From NCBI RefSeq assembly GCF_030409055.1, contig NZ_CP116619.1, positions 4,890,924-4,954,923 of the forward strand: a stretch of DNA of 64,000 nt. The letters are read 5' to 3'. Positions 33,855-45,293 of the stretch are shown in pieces; position 1 is the stretch's first letter, and each line of letters starts with the position of its first letter. The notes under the pieces are model-generated. The model saw only the letters and a program-made list of their open reading frames with translations, had not been told where the DNA came from and ran no database searches. The DNA is from Trichocoleus desertorum NBK24. GTDB taxonomy: Bacteria; Cyanobacteriota; Cyanobacteriia; FACHB-46. Position numbers and translations under genes: made by a program.

Positions 33855-34871
33855 TTACCGGAACATGCTACTGAGTGAGCTGTCTTCGTGAATTCTCCAA
33901 ATTGCCTCACCCAAGATATTAGCCACCGAGAGTACCGTCAGTTGCTCAAAGCGGCTGGTGTCAGGCACTGGAATGGTATTGGTGACAATGATCTCCTCAA
34001 ACAAGCCACTAGAGAGTCGCTCGATCGCTGGGGGTGAGAAAACAGCATGGGTAGCGCAAGCATAAACCTGACGAGCGCCCTCTTTGCGCAGGAGACGGGC
34101 TCCCTCACAGATTGTCCCCGCAGTATCGATCATGTCGTCTACCAAGATGGCAGTCTTGCCAGCAACATCTCCAACCACATTGAGCACTTCTGCAACATTA
34201 TGAGCTTGACGACGCTTATCAATAATGGCGAGAGGAGCATCATTAAGCTTCTTAGCAAAAGCTCTAGCCCGTGCCACTCCACCGACATCTGGTGAAACGA
34301 CCACAATATCCGATAAGTTCTTACTCGCTAAATAATCAAACACAACTGGTGAACCATAGACATGGTCACAAGGAATATCGAAATAGCCTTGAATTTGGGC
34401 CGAGTGCAGATCCATCGCTAAAATTCGATTTGCGCCAGCCTGAGTAATTAAGTTAGCCACAAGCTTGGCTGTAATGGACTCTCGCCCCGCAGTTTTACGG
34501 TCTGCTCTAGCGTATCCATAGTAAGGAATCACGGCAGTAATTTGCCGAGCCGAAGCTCGTCGGCAAGCGTCCACCATGATCAGTAGTTCCATCAGGTTAT
34601 CGTTAACCGGTTGGCATGTTGGCTGAATTAGATAGACATCACACCCTCGGATCGATTCCTGAATTTGGATATAAAGTTCTCCATCGGCAAACCGTTTGCG
34701 GACCATGGGTCCTAGGTCCATGCCTAAGTAGCGAGCAACTTCTTGAGAGAGCGGTACATTAGCAGAGCCAGAAAACAACCGCAGACGACTATTGTCAGAA
34801 ATAGTCGGCAGAGTTGGGTGAAGAGTCAAAGTTGCAGAACGGATCACAACAGGCCCCCGAAGCGCATTCAT
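33855..34871 (-). CDS. prs: Ribose-phosphate pyrophosphokinase
   Basis: The enzyme makes PRPP from ribose 5-phosphate and ATP for purine, pyrimidine, NAD, histidine and tryptophan synthesis. It has 338 residues from MNALRGPVVI. The open frame runs 69 codons further upstream, but that part has no family similarity, so the ATG at 34871 is preferred. Active-site blocks are RLFSGSANVPLSQEVARYLG, DLHSAQIQGYFDIPCDHVYG and the PRPP loop ILVDDMIDTAGTICEGARLL. It is a single gene divergent from yqeY. Confidence 0.96.
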   Translation of the reverse strand: MNALRGPVVIRSATLTLHPTLPTISDNSRLRLFSGSANVPLSQEVARYLGMDLGPMVRKRFADGELYIQIQESIRGCDVYLIQPTCQPVNDNLMELLIMVDACRRASARQITAVIPYYGYARADRKTAGRESITAKLVANLITQAGANRILAMDLHSAQIQGYFDIPCDHVYGSPVVFDYLASKNLSDIVVVSPDVGGVARARAFAKKLNDAPLAIIDKRRQAHNVAEVLNVVGDVAGKTAILVDDMIDTAGTICEGARLLRKEGARQVYACATHAVFSPPAIERLSSGLFEEIIVTNTIPVPDTSRFEQLTVLSVANILGEAIWRIHEDSSLSSMFR

Positions 34872-35244
34872 CGCAATATTATCATTCCGATCCAGAATCA
34901 GCCTCCAAAAATTCCCTGAATTAGGTGTAGCAATGGAGAGCAGTTTTTGCGGAATCTGACTAGGAATTGTCGCACAAGAGTGGAGAAGGAAACTAGCGAT
35001 TTTTGGCTGAAGAATCTGTAGATCAATGAGAATTTCAAAGAAACTTGCAGATCGGCAGAAGTCAATAGCTGCGTTCACTTCCCGGCGGAACAGTCAGTAA
35101 GCAAGCTAAAATTGATCACTTAGCTGGCCTAGGCAGAATTCCTCATTCATACTTGCGGGAAAAATTCTGTCGAGTTTGTTGAGGAAACAGGTAAAAACCG
35201 CTCTACTTTAAGTAGGGCGAAAAATTTCTTCTAAAGGTGACGTT
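34872..35244. other. Divergent promoter region of prs and yqeY
   Basis: This 373-base region contains the unused frame extension of prs and the upstream region of the YqeY gene. No repeat or RNA feature was recognised. Confidence 0.5.
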
Positions 35245-35700
35245 ATGAGCTTAAAAGATCGCATTGGTAAAGATATTAAAGCGGCAATGAAATCTAAGGA
35301 GAAAGTTCGCTTAGAAACGATTCGCAGTATTAAAAAGGCATTGTTAGAAAAAGAAGTCAGTCTGAGACCCACTGGGCAGACAGAGTTGACGGAAGCCCAA
35401 GAAATGGAGTTAGTGCTACAACAAGCCAAACAACGCCGTGATTCGATCGAACAATACCAGCAAGCGGGACGCACTGACCTAGCTGAGCAGGAAGCGCAAG
35501 AACTGGCAATTTTAGAAACTTACTTGCCGACTCAACTCTCTGATGATGAGTTAAGTCAGGCCATTGATGAAATTATTACAGAGGTGGGAGCAACTTCACC
35601 GAAAGATCTCGGTAAAGTCATGGGGGCCGCTATGCAACGACTCAAAGGCCAAGCAGATGGCAAGAAGATTCAGGAGCTAGTGAAAGCGAAGTTGAATTGA
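35245..35700 (+). CDS. yqeY: YqeY / GatB-tail domain protein
   Basis: The protein has 151 residues in two helical parts. The N-terminal LKDRIGKDIKAAMKSKEKVR and LETIRSIKKALLEKE and the C-terminal LETYLPTQLSDDELSQAIDE and GKVMGAAMQRLKGQADGKKI are typical of YqeY, whose C-terminal half resembles the tRNA-binding tail of GatB. A role in tRNA-dependent amidation or tRNA binding is inferred for the family and is not proved. Confidence 0.93.
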   Translation: MSLKDRIGKDIKAAMKSKEKVRLETIRSIKKALLEKEVSLRPTGQTELTEAQEMELVLQQAKQRRDSIEQYQQAGRTDLAEQEAQELAILETYLPTQLSDDELSQAIDEIITEVGATSPKDLGKVMGAAMQRLKGQADGKKIQELVKAKLN

Positions 35701-35895
35701 TAGGCTGTTGTGACAATAAAGCTGACCTTGGCTACAGTTAAAGTTGTCAGCTCAGCCACCACCCTACTACACGCTGTTTGCCACAATGGATCTGTTTATC
35801 ACAATGGATGGTTTACCTACAGTCAATAACATCTGGGTGCTAGGGTGAGCGTGTGGTGTCCCTGCTGCAATCAACTCAAGGCCATCTAACCTGCT

Positions 35896-37908
35896 ATGCA
35901 ACCGCCAATTCCAATCGGGACTATTCTACAAAACCGTTACCGCTTGATTAGCATTTTGGGCCAGGGTGGATTTGGCCGAACTTATTTGGCAGAAGATCAA
36001 GGGCGTTTTAATGAGCGCTGTGCCTTAAAGGAGTTTATTCCAGCCCAGTCTAGCCCGTATGCTTTAGAGAAGTCTAAGGAATTGTTTCAGCGAGAAGCAG
36101 CAATTCTATATCAAATTCAGCATCCGCAGGTGCCGCAGTTTCGGGCGACGTTTGAGCAAGATCAGCGTCTCTTTTTAGTTCAAGACTATGTTGAGGGCAA
36201 GACCTATGGCACGCTGGTCCAGGAGCGGACAGCCCAAGGTTATCCCTTTTCGGAGTCAGAGGTAATTCAATTACTGCGACAAATTTTGCCTGTCCTGGCT
36301 CATATTCACAGCAAGGGGATTATTCATCGGGACATCTCACCAGATAATTTGATTTTGCGCGAAAGTGACCATTTGCCAGTCTTGATTGATTTTGGGGTGG
36401 TGAAAGACCTGGCGACCCGGATTCAGTCTCCAGAGACGGTGCCACAAGCCACTACGGTTGGCAAGTTTGGCTATGCCCCCAGCGAACAGATGCAGACGGG
36501 TCGGGCTTACCCCAGCAGTGACCTCTATTCTTTGGCGGTACTATCTATAGTCTTGCTGACGGGGAAGGAGCCACAAGAACTTTACAACGAAAGTACTCTG
36601 ACTTGGCATTGGCAAGATTTGACCAAGGTTAGCCCTGGCTTGGCTCAGATTTTGAACCAAATGCTGAGTTATAAACCGGGCGATCGCTATCAATCTGTAG
36701 CTGAGGTGGTTCAAGCACTACAAGCTTTGACTCAGCCCACGGTTGTTTCGCCGCCAACTCCGCCCCCACCCTATCCGGGGCAATCTCCATCACCGCCTCC
36801 TCCTGTCCAGCCTCAGGCTCAGGTACCATCGCCGCCACCTCCTACCCAGACACCTCCTCCAGCCCCGCCACCTCCGGCTAACCCAAACATATCCCAGGTG
36901 GCAACGGTTGCCGTAGGTCGCAGGCCAGACCCAGTAAATCCCAACCCCAATAGTGATCCCAACCGGATCAATCCTGTAATTCCAGCTCCTTCGAGTGGTC
37001 CGTCTTGGGAAAATCCTTGGGCGATCGCGGCAGTGGGAACAACTTTAGCTTTAGCAGCAGGACTAGGGTCTTGGGCTCTCGTTACTTCTTTACTGCGCTC
37101 TCCCGAAGATCCGGTTGCCCCAACCCCTACCGTTGCCATTAGCCCCACCTCCACACCTAGCCTCACACCTAGCCCTAGCCCTAGTCCTACGCCCACGCCC
37201 AGCCCTAGTCCTGTACAGTTCAGCCAACAGTTAAATGTCACTCCTGGCGAACAAAATACGGTTCAAGGTGGGTTGAAAGCCAACGAAACCATTAGCTACA
37301 TTGTGCCAGGGCAGCAAAATCAGACCCTCAGTGCTTATTTAGGGGGTGAAGGGATTTTGATGAGCGTGTTAGGCCCAAATCAGAATCCAGTGAATAATCG
37401 CGCCAGACGGGTTTCTGCGTGGGAAGGAACGCTGCCTTATACCGGAGACTACTACATTCAATTGAGTCCAGTGCGGGGTATTGCTCAGGCTGATTATGAA
37501 TTGGAGTTAAACATCAGTAACCCGGCTGAACCGACACCCAGTCCTACTCCTAGCCCCACTCCTAGTCCTACCCCCAGTCCTACACCTGCCGCCGTTGACG
37601 TGGAACGAGTCAGTTTTCCGGCAGGTGCAACAGAGACACAAGTGTCGGGTCAGACCAATCCCACGACAATCAAGCGCTATTTAGTTACGGCTCAAGCAGG
37701 ACAAGTACTCAATGTAGAAATTCTCGATGGCGCAGCTACACTCGACATTCGCTACCCGGATGGCCGATTGGTGGAAGATGCTTCCGGCATTGTTTCCTGG
37801 CAATCGCAGCTTCCGACTGATGGAGACTACCAAATTGATGTGATTGCAGCTCGTGATACTAACTTTACGCTGGCTGTCAGTGCCCAGAATGCGGAGCCAT
37901 CGCCCTAG
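35896..37908 (+). CDS. Serine/threonine protein kinase with extracytoplasmic C-terminus
   Basis: The protein has 670 residues. The N-terminal kinase domain (about 12-270) has the glycine loop GQGGFGRTYLAED, the catalytic lysine in CALKEFI, the HRDISPDNL loop and the DFGVVKDLATR metal-binding segment. A Pro-rich linker follows (about 285-370), then one membrane helix (WAIAAVGTTLALAAGLGSWALV), a Pro/Ser/Thr repeat region and two similar beta-rich modules (one around 440-540, the other around 565-665), like the PPC domains of secreted bacterial proteins. It is an active-looking sensor kinase; its signal is unknown. Its neighbour is bioD. Confidence 0.92.
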   Translation: MQPPIPIGTILQNRYRLISILGQGGFGRTYLAEDQGRFNERCALKEFIPAQSSPYALEKSKELFQREAAILYQIQHPQVPQFRATFEQDQRLFLVQDYVEGKTYGTLVQERTAQGYPFSESEVIQLLRQILPVLAHIHSKGIIHRDISPDNLILRESDHLPVLIDFGVVKDLATRIQSPETVPQATTVGKFGYAPSEQMQTGRAYPSSDLYSLAVLSIVLLTGKEPQELYNESTLTWHWQDLTKVSPGLAQILNQMLSYKPGDRYQSVAEVVQALQALTQPTVVSPPTPPPPYPGQSPSPPPPVQPQAQVPSPPPPTQTPPPAPPPPANPNISQVATVAVGRRPDPVNPNPNSDPNRINPVIPAPSSGPSWENPWAIAAVGTTLALAAGLGSWALVTSLLRSPEDPVAPTPTVAISPTSTPSLTPSPSPSPTPTPSPSPVQFSQQLNVTPGEQNTVQGGLKANETISYIVPGQQNQTLSAYLGGEGILMSVLGPNQNPVNNRARRVSAWEGTLPYTGDYYIQLSPVRGIAQADYELELNISNPAEPTPSPTPSPTPSPTPSPTPAAVDVERVSFPAGATETQVSGQTNPTTIKRYLVTAQAGQVLNVEILDGAATLDIRYPDGRLVEDASGIVSWQSQLPTDGDYQIDVIAARDTNFTLAVSAQNAEPSP

Positions 37909-38024
37909 CTGGTGTCGAAATGACAAAATTTGGCTCAAACTAACTGTCTGTAGGGGAGGAGGGTAAAGTATAGTTTGAGACTGCTTTTAACTTCGTAATT
38001 ATATAGACATACTAACTACTTCCC

Positions 38025-38741
38025 TTGAACGCACTACTTATTGCTGGAACTGATACTGACGCAGGTAAAACTGTCCTAACCAGTGCCCTTGCTGCTTATT
38101 GGCAGACCTACTGCACTTCACGCAGTTTAGGGATCATGAAACCGATCCAATCGGGTGTGGGCGATCGCGAACTCTATATCCGTCTCTTCAACCTCAATCA
38201 ATCGGCTGACGAAATTACCCCGCTCTACTTTCAAGCTCCCCTAGCACCACCCCTAGCTGCGGATCGCGAAGGTCGTCGCATTGAGCTAGAACTGGCTTGG
38301 AAAGGCTTAGAATCGCTACGACAGCAACGAGATTGGGTGTTAGTAGAATCTCTGGGCGGTTTGGGTTCTCCCGTAACTCACGAAACCACTGTGGCAGATT
38401 TGGCATGGGATTGGCGACTGCCGACTGTACTAGTGGTGCCTGTCCGTTTAGGAGCGATCGCCCAAGCGGTGGCTAATGTCGCTTTAGCCCGCCAAACGCG
38501 GGTACACCTTAAAGGGATTGTGTTGAATTGCACTCAACCTCGCACAGAGCAAGAAATAGAGGATTGGGCACCTAGAGATTTAATTCAGTCTTTAACTCAT
38601 GTCCCAGTTTTGGGCGTTATTCCTTACGTGAGCGATGTCACAGATTTGGCAAAGTTAACTCAAGTAGCAGCTAATTTAGACCTAGAACAACTGATGCCAA
38701 TTTTTACCCCACTTGAAGAATTTTCAAGAGTAGGCGAGTAG
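38025..38741 (+). CDS. bioD: Dethiobiotin synthetase
   Basis: The enzyme closes the ureido ring of biotin from DAPA, CO2 and ATP. The protein has 238 residues with P-loop [23 protein letters not shown], and the [14 protein letters not shown] block. The start is a TTG at 38025, as no ATG or GTG is suitably placed. It is a single gene, convergent with nothing, between the kinase gene and ycf3. Confidence 0.95.
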   Translation: MNALLIAGTDTDAGKTVLTSALAAYWQTYCTSRSLGIMKPIQSGVGDRELYIRLFNLNQSADEITPLYFQAPLAPPLAADREGRRIELELAWKGLESLRQQRDWVLVESLGGLGSPVTHETTVADLAWDWRLPTVLVVPVRLGAIAQAVANVALARQTRVHLKGIVLNCTQPRTEQEIEDWAPRDLIQSLTHVPVLGVIPYVSDVTDLAKLTQVAANLDLEQLMPIFTPLEEFSRVGE

Positions 38742-38914
38742 TGGGCGATCGCGACGGATTCTAACTAAAGCTTCAACTAAAACTATTTACCTATTTGCAT
38801 CCTGCTCAACTCTCAGGAAGTGACCAATCGACGCTAAATTAGTTGAATAAGCGTTTAGCAGTGACCTGCCCAGCGGTTAACCTGAGCCACTGGCCCCCAT
38901 TCGCAGAGGCGACC

Positions 38915-39436
38915 ATGCCAAGATTTCAAAGAAACGACAACTTCATCGATAAAAGCTTCACCGTCATGGCAGACATGATTCTGAAAGTCTTGCCAGCCAC
39001 CAAAAAGGAAAAGGAAGCATTTGCCTACTACCGGGATGGCATGTCTGCTCAGGCGGATGGCGAGTATGCCGAAGCCCTCGAAAACTATTTCGAAGCCCTG
39101 AAGCTGGAAGAAGATCCCTACGATCGCAGTTACGTTCTTTACAACATTGGCTTAATCCGTACCAACAATGGTGAACACGAAGAAGCCTTAAAGAACTACT
39201 TAGAAGCGATCGAACTAAACCCTCGTTTACCTCAAGCCCTCAATAATGTGGCAGTGATTTACCACTATCGAGGTGAGCAGGAAAAAGAGGCGGGTAATCT
39301 TGAGGCCGCTGAAGCCTTGTTTGATCAAGCGGCTCAATATTGGAAAAGCGCCATTCGGATGGCCCCTAACAACTATATTGAGGCGCAAAACTGGCTCAAA
39401 ACCACAGGTCGTTCACAAATGGATGTGTACTTCTAG
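38915..39436 (+). CDS. ycf3: Photosystem I assembly protein Ycf3
   Basis: Ycf3 is a thylakoid-associated TPR chaperone required for assembly of the photosystem I reaction centre. The 173 residues from [20 protein letters not shown] match cyanobacterial and plastid Ycf3 almost in full. Two or three TPR units are visible ([40 protein letters not shown] and [16 protein letters not shown]), and the conserved end is [15 protein letters not shown]. The ATG at 38915 is chosen because the extra 24 codons upstream are not part of the family. Confidence 0.97.
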   Translation: MPRFQRNDNFIDKSFTVMADMILKVLPATKKEKEAFAYYRDGMSAQADGEYAEALENYFEALKLEEDPYDRSYVLYNIGLIRTNNGEHEEALKNYLEAIELNPRLPQALNNVAVIYHYRGEQEKEAGNLEAAEALFDQAAQYWKSAIRMAPNNYIEAQNWLKTTGRSQMDVYF

Positions 39437-39462
39437 TTGATAGTTTGAGTTGATTAGTTTTC

Positions 39463-39500
39463 AGCAGCTAATAGTTCGTTGCTGTTAGCTGTGCTTTTTT
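39463..39500 (+). terminator. Terminator after ycf3
   Basis: An imperfect stem (AGC-AGCTAA / TTAGCT-GTGCT) with a long loop is followed by five to six T residues. Confidence 0.55.
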
Positions 39501-39527
39501 CAACCTTTAGTGCTGAGTTACTGACCC

Positions 39528-39818
39528 ATGCTGGATCGTGATCAAGTTCATAAAGTGGCTCACCTTGCCCGTTTAGAATTAGCGGTTGAAGAGGAAGAAA
39601 AATTTGCCACCCAACTAAGCAGTATTTTGGACTACTTTGAGCAGCTCAGTGAGCTAGACACAAGCAATGTAGAACCAACGACACGGGCGATCGATTTAAG
39701 TAATGTGACGCGATCGGATCGGTTGCAGCCTTATGGCGATCGCGAAACCATTCTAGAGGGTGCGCCTGAGCGGGATGACAACTTTTTTAGAGTGCCTAAA
39801 ATCATTAATGCTGATTAA
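39528..39818 (+). CDS. gatC: Glutamyl-tRNA(Gln) amidotransferase subunit C
   Basis: GatC stabilises the GatA-GatB complex that makes Gln-tRNA(Gln) from Glu-tRNA(Gln) by transamidation. The 96 residues show the usual helical arm ([20 protein letters not shown]) and the extended segment with [20 protein letters not shown] and the C-terminal [11 protein letters not shown]. The gene is single, followed by a terminator. Confidence 0.96.
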   Translation: MLDRDQVHKVAHLARLELAVEEEEKFATQLSSILDYFEQLSELDTSNVEPTTRAIDLSNVTRSDRLQPYGDRETILEGAPERDDNFFRVPKIINAD

Positions 39819-39862
39819 TAGTCCGTTAGAGATTAACAACTTTAATCAAAGAGAGCACTAGG

Positions 39863-39892
39863 AAGGGGGACGTAGATTTGCGTCCCTTTTTT
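39863..39892 (+). terminator. Rho-independent terminator after gatC
   Basis: GGGACG / CGTCCC stem with an eight-base loop and six T residues. Confidence 0.85.
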
Positions 39893-40102
39893 AATTTATG
39901 GATGTAATGAGTGCTTGTAAGCCTAGGAAAAGCTCAGTAAACTCTGACATTTGGCTCTAGTCTATCTGTGGATGGATGCCACAGAGCTAAGTGCAGAATG
40001 GTCTACTCCCTGGAGGAAGATATTTACACCATCATTAAGGCAGATTTCTAAAAATTTGCCTTCTGATTTAATTGGCAAAGTCCTTTGTTGAGGTTAAGTC
40101 TT

Positions 40103-40681
40103 GTGAAGGCTAAATACGTTACCCTCTTTGGGACAGCCCTAGCCCTGACTCTGACGGGTGGTGCTGCTGTTGCCCAATCAAGTGGCACCACTGCCCCCTC
40201 TGGTGCAGAAATCAAGCTTTCCCCAGAAGGCTTTAAAATTCTGTGCGAGGTTTTCCCCCTAAACTCTCGCTGCCCTGGCGGTAGCCCTACTACCAGTCCG
40301 ACCGCTGCTCCAACTAGCCCTGGAGAGCTTGACGACACGACTGAGCCTGCTGATACCACCACAGACACAACCGAAACAGACACAACTCGGCCTGCGGGTC
40401 CACCCAGCTCGCCCGGTAGCCCTGATAGCGGTACTGTACCTGAAGTAGATCCTGCTAGCCCAGATGATTCCGGCACTATGACTGATCCCGGCATGGCCCC
40501 AGATGGTTCTATGTCACCTGAAGTTGACCCCGGTATGACTCCAGATGGCTCTATGACTCCTGAAGCTGACCCTAGCATGGCTCCAGATGATTCTATGACT
40601 CCTGAGGCTGACCCCAGCATGGCTCCAGATGGTTCTATGACTCCTGAGACTGAGCCTAGCTCAGAGCCAGTCACCCCTTAA
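40103..40681 (+). CDS. Secreted Pro/Thr/Asp-rich repeat protein
   Basis: The protein has 192 residues from a GTG at 40103, supported by a GAGG ribosome-binding site nine bases upstream. A signal peptide (LFGTALALTLTGGAAVAQS) precedes a short domain with two cysteines (FKILCEVFPLNSRCPGG), which could form a disulphide. The rest is a low-complexity region rich in Thr, Pro, Asp and Ser that ends in four tandem 14-residue repeats (DPSMAPDGSMTPEx). It is likely exported; function unknown. Confidence 0.7.
   Translation: MKAKYVTLFGTALALTLTGGAAVAQSSGTTAPSGAEIKLSPEGFKILCEVFPLNSRCPGGSPTTSPTAAPTSPGELDDTTEPADTTTDTTETDTTRPAGPPSSPGSPDSGTVPEVDPASPDDSGTMTDPGMAPDGSMSPEVDPGMTPDGSMTPEADPSMAPDDSMTPEADPSMAPDGSMTPETEPSSEPVTP
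40484..40651 (+). repeat. Four tandem 42-bp coding repeats in the secreted protein
   Basis: Each unit encodes DP(G/S)M(A/T)PD(G/D)SM(S/T)PE(V/A/T). The four units are contiguous, with 42 bases each. Confidence 0.85.
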
Positions 40682-40812
40682 GTGCTCTCAGGTTCCAATA
40701 AAGTTAAGACCCCTGAGTTTTAACGCTTCAAACTCATACCAAGACCCTAAAGTTTGAACTATCCAGCTCTAAGTGATAAAGCTTCTCGTAGAGCTGGATT
40801 TTGTATGGGCAG

Positions 40813-42135
40813 TTAAAGCACTCGTAGCACGCTAGAAACGTTACTGGTAGATGACAAGCCACGAATTTCGTCTAAAGCTTGGCGAAAGTTTCCTTCTGAG
40901 ACGTCATGCGTAACGACTACGATTTCTGCCAAACCGTCTTGAATGCCAATTTGGACCACTGATTCTAAGCTAACTTGATGATTGCCGAAACAGGTGCCCA
41001 ATTTGCCGATCACACCAGGGTAGTCTTGGGTGAGGAAACGAGCGTAGAAGCGGGTTACTAAGTCTGCCATTGGCGCGATCGCGCTGTAGTGCTGGTGAGA
41101 GCAAGCTAGTAGGGGATGCGCGGCTTGGGGTTCTTGTGTGGGTGGAGCTAATTTAGCTTGCAGCACCGCAGCAATGTTGAGCACATCTGACACGACTGCA
41201 CTAGCGGTTGGCCCTGCACCTGCACCGCGACCAAAGAACATCACCTGCCCAATGGGTTCGCCTTCTACCAAGATGGCGTTGTAGACATCGTTGACGCTAG
41301 CAAGGGGGTGAGATTTGGGAACTAGAGTGGGATGTACCCGAATTTGGAGCTGTTCTGGTTCGCTGTCGGTAGAAACTGTGTTGCGCTTAGCGATCGCCAG
41401 CAGCTTAATCACAAAACCGAGATTTTCAGCGTAGGCAATATCAGCAGCACTGACCTGACGAATGCCTTCACAGTACACTTCGGCTAACTTGATTCGGCCC
41501 CCAAAAGCGAGTGAAGCTAAAATCGCAATTTTGTCAGCCGCATCCAGTCCGTCCACATCAGCAGTGGGATCGGCTTCGGCATAGCCCAGCCGTTGAGCAT
41601 CGGCTAGCACCTCAGCGAAGTCAGCACCTTCGTTTTGCATCCGGGTCAGGATGTAGTTTGTAGTGCCATTTACAATGCCCATAACCGTGTGGATGCGATT
41701 GGCTCCGAGCGATTGCTTTAGGGGTTGAATCACTGGAATCCCGCCACCCACTGCCGCTTCTAGCAGCACATAGACCCCTGCTTCGTTGGCAGCGGTAAAA
41801 ATCTCAGCGCCATAACGGGCGATCGCGGCTTTATTGGCTGTGACAACATGCTTACCATGAGCAATGGCTTGTAGGATCAGCGATCGCGCTGGCTCTAAAC
41901 CGCCCATAACCTCAACCACAATATCGATGTCTGGATCAGTCACAATCGATTCTAAGTCTGTGGTCAGTAGGTAAGTCGGTAAGTCGATTTCACGAAATTT
42001 GTCCAGCGATCGCACCCCAACTCGATGAATTTCTAGCGCTTTTAAGAGGGGGTGGCGCTGCGTTGGATCGAGCAAAATCTGTGCGGTACCCGTTCCTACT
42101 GTTCCCAGTCCTAGCAAACCGACTTTGAAGGTCAC
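40813..42135 (-). CDS. hom: Homoserine dehydrogenase
   Basis: The enzyme reduces aspartate semialdehyde to homoserine, the branch to threonine and methionine. The protein has 440 residues from the GTG at 42135, where the family begins (TFKVGLLGLGTVGTGTAQIL). The longer open frame, 54 codons upstream, lacks similarity. The NAD(P) loop GLGTVGTG, the substrate block VMGIVNGTTNYILTRMQNEG and YAEADPTADVDGLDAADKI, and a C-terminal ACT regulatory domain (about 360-435) are visible. Confidence 0.96.
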   Translation of the reverse strand: MTFKVGLLGLGTVGTGTAQILLDPTQRHPLLKALEIHRVGVRSLDKFREIDLPTYLLTTDLESIVTDPDIDIVVEVMGGLEPARSLILQAIAHGKHVVTANKAAIARYGAEIFTAANEAGVYVLLEAAVGGGIPVIQPLKQSLGANRIHTVMGIVNGTTNYILTRMQNEGADFAEVLADAQRLGYAEADPTADVDGLDAADKIAILASLAFGGRIKLAEVYCEGIRQVSAADIAYAENLGFVIKLLAIAKRNTVSTDSEPEQLQIRVHPTLVPKSHPLASVNDVYNAILVEGEPIGQVMFFGRGAGAGPTASAVVSDVLNIAAVLQAKLAPPTQEPQAAHPLLACSHQHYSAIAPMADLVTRFYARFLTQDYPGVIGKLGTCFGNHQVSLESVVQIGIQDGLAEIVVVTHDVSEGNFRQALDEIRGLSSTSNVSSVLRVL

Positions 42136-42316
42136 AACCGTTAATCCCAAATTCCAATAAGTTCTAACAAATGAATAAGCCCTAGGGTTTGAATCTTCAG
42201 GAAGGAAAGCTTCCTCGCAGATCCAGACTCTAGGGCTAGTGTAACTGTAACTGTTGACATTCTGAGACTTCAGCTCAGAGGAGTCATTGAGAGACATTCA
42301 GAAAGGCGATCCCGAC

Positions 42317-43603
<1,287 letters not shown>

Positions 43604-43659
43604 TTAACATTCTGCTACAAAGCGTTGTTGGCTCCCATTTAATGTTAGCCTTACGCCTC

Positions 43660-43693
43660 AATTGCAAGCTTCAAAGAATTGCAAGCCTCAAAG
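43660..43693 (-). repeat. 17-bp tandem repeat in petH leader
   Basis: AATTGCAAGCTTCAAAG is followed directly by AATTGCAAGCCTCAAAG (one mismatch). Cyanobacterial petH leaders are known to influence which isoform is translated, so a leader repeat may matter, but this is inference. Confidence 0.75.
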
Positions 43694-44140
43694 GACTCAA
43701 TCATCAAATCCGCATCACGCAGCTATAGAAGCCATGCCTACTTCTAATAGAGTATAGGAAGACCGGAATATCTCGGCCTCTTTCTCATGGCTACCCAAAG
43801 CATAAAAGGTTAGTCAGCAAAAGAATGTCAATGTTGAGCCAATTTCATTTCTTTAAAATGCGCAATTAACCTTAGCATAGATAGGAACCGAGCTAATTTT
43901 CAATTCAGGCTGAACTTGTAGAGGGGATCATGTTCTGGTAAGATTAACTGCTAAAGTAGTACTAAATACTTACTAGAAAAACTTCCTCAGGCTAAGCGGT
44001 AGCTCTTTTGCTGCATGCTTGCTTTGTATCTGCCTTTGTGCTAGCTTTCTAAGCCGCACTACCCACTCCGGGCAACTCCGGGCGTAAATTCCGGACTCTA
44101 GAGTGAATCTGCTCAAAACTCAGTTAGTGAACAGTCTATT

Positions 44141-44152
44141 TAACGATCGTTA
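44141..44152. promoter_or_regulatory. Palindrome upstream of prk
   Basis: Perfect palindrome TAACGATCGTTA about ten bases before the prk start; possible operator or leader element of a Calvin-cycle gene. No regulator identified. Confidence 0.35.
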
Positions 44153-44162
44153 GAGGGAATCT

Positions 44163-45173
44163 ATGACCAGTAAGCCAGACCGCGTGGTTTTAATTGGCGT
44201 TGCCGGAGACTCCGGGTGCGGTAAATCTACATTTTTGCGCCGATTGACAGATTTGTTTGGGGAAGATTTTGTTACCGTAATCTGCCTCGACGACTACCAC
44301 AGTCTGGACCGGAAGCAACGTAAGGAGACCGGGATTACCGCCCTTGATCCCCGTGCTAACAACTTTGACTTGATGTACGAGCAGGTCAAAGCTCTGAAAA
44401 ACGGCCAGTCTATTGATAAGCCTATCTACAACCACGAAACGGGTGCGATCGATCCTCCAGAACGGATTGATCCCAATCACATCATCGTGATTGAAGGGTT
44501 GCATCCTCTGCATGATGAGCGGGTGCGATCGCTGATTGACTTCAGCGTTTACCTCGACATCAGTGACGAAGTGAAGATTGCTTGGAAGATTCAGCGGGAT
44601 ATGGCTGAGCGTGGTCACACCTATGATGACGTGATGGCTGCCATCAATGCTCGTCGCCCTGACTTCGAAGCTTATATCGATCCCCAAAAGGGCCACGCCG
44701 ATGTGGTGATTCAGGTACTACCCACTAACCTGATCAAAGGTGAAACGGAGCGCAAAGTTCTTCGCGTTCGCATGGTGCAGAGAGATGGGATTGAAGGATT
44801 TGAGCCAGCTTATCTATTTGATGAAGGCTCTACCATCGACTGGACACCTTGTGGCCGTAAGCTGACCTGCTCCTACCCCGGTATCAAGATGTTCTACGGT
44901 CCTGATACCTACTACGATCACAGCGTTTCCGTGCTGGAAGTGGATGGTCAGTTCGACCAGCTAGAGGAAGTCATCTACATTGAGAAGCACCTCAGCAAGA
45001 CTTCGGCTAAGTACGAAGGTGAAGTGACTCATCTGTTGTTGCAGCACCGGGAGTATCCTGGTTCGAACAATGGCACTGGCTTGTTCCAAGTGCTAACGGG
45101 TCTGAAAATGCGGGCGACTTACGAGCGTTTGACAGCTAAAGAAGCGAAGACCAAAGTAGCAGCTAACGTCTAA
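44163..45173 (+). CDS. prk: Phosphoribulokinase
   Basis: The Calvin-cycle kinase turns ribulose 5-phosphate into ribulose 1,5-bisphosphate with ATP. The 336 residues are typical of cyanobacteria. The P-loop GVAGDSGCGKSTFLRR is near the N-terminus. The redox-sensitive pair Cys19 (in the P-loop) and Cys41 (VICLDDYH) are present, as is a C-terminal pair (TPCGRKLTCSYPG), so thioredoxin and CP12-GAPDH regulation is expected. The gene is followed by a strong terminator. Confidence 0.98.
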   Translation: MTSKPDRVVLIGVAGDSGCGKSTFLRRLTDLFGEDFVTVICLDDYHSLDRKQRKETGITALDPRANNFDLMYEQVKALKNGQSIDKPIYNHETGAIDPPERIDPNHIIVIEGLHPLHDERVRSLIDFSVYLDISDEVKIAWKIQRDMAERGHTYDDVMAAINARRPDFEAYIDPQKGHADVVIQVLPTNLIKGETERKVLRVRMVQRDGIEGFEPAYLFDEGSTIDWTPCGRKLTCSYPGIKMFYGPDTYYDHSVSVLEVDGQFDQLEEVIYIEKHLSKTSAKYEGEVTHLLLQHREYPGSNNGTGLFQVLTGLKMRATYERLTAKEAKTKVAANV

Positions 45174-45208
45174 AGCTTTTTGTTTCCATCACCGGCTGTA
45201 TTACTGGG

Positions 45209-45235
45209 GCGCGAGGCTGAGGTCTCGCGCTTTTT
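45209..45235 (+). terminator. Rho-independent terminator after prk
   Basis: Perfect 7-bp stem GCGCGAG / CTCGCGC with an eight-base loop and five T residues. Confidence 0.9.
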
Positions 45236-45293
45236 CTATGGTGTTATGGAGTGTGTTGTGTTTCAGGGCGTTATGGCGATCGCAAAGCTAATG

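Noticed and set aside
34872-35078. 69-codon N-terminal extension of prs
   Set aside because: No similarity to PRPP synthetase; the family begins at the ATG at 34871.
36819-37241. Gly/Val-rich minus-strand frame opposite the kinase gene
   Set aside because: It is the antisense of the Pro/Ser-rich linker and has no independent support.
42136-42297. 54-codon N-terminal extension of hom
   Set aside because: The homoserine dehydrogenase family begins at the GTG at 42135; the upstream part is unrelated.
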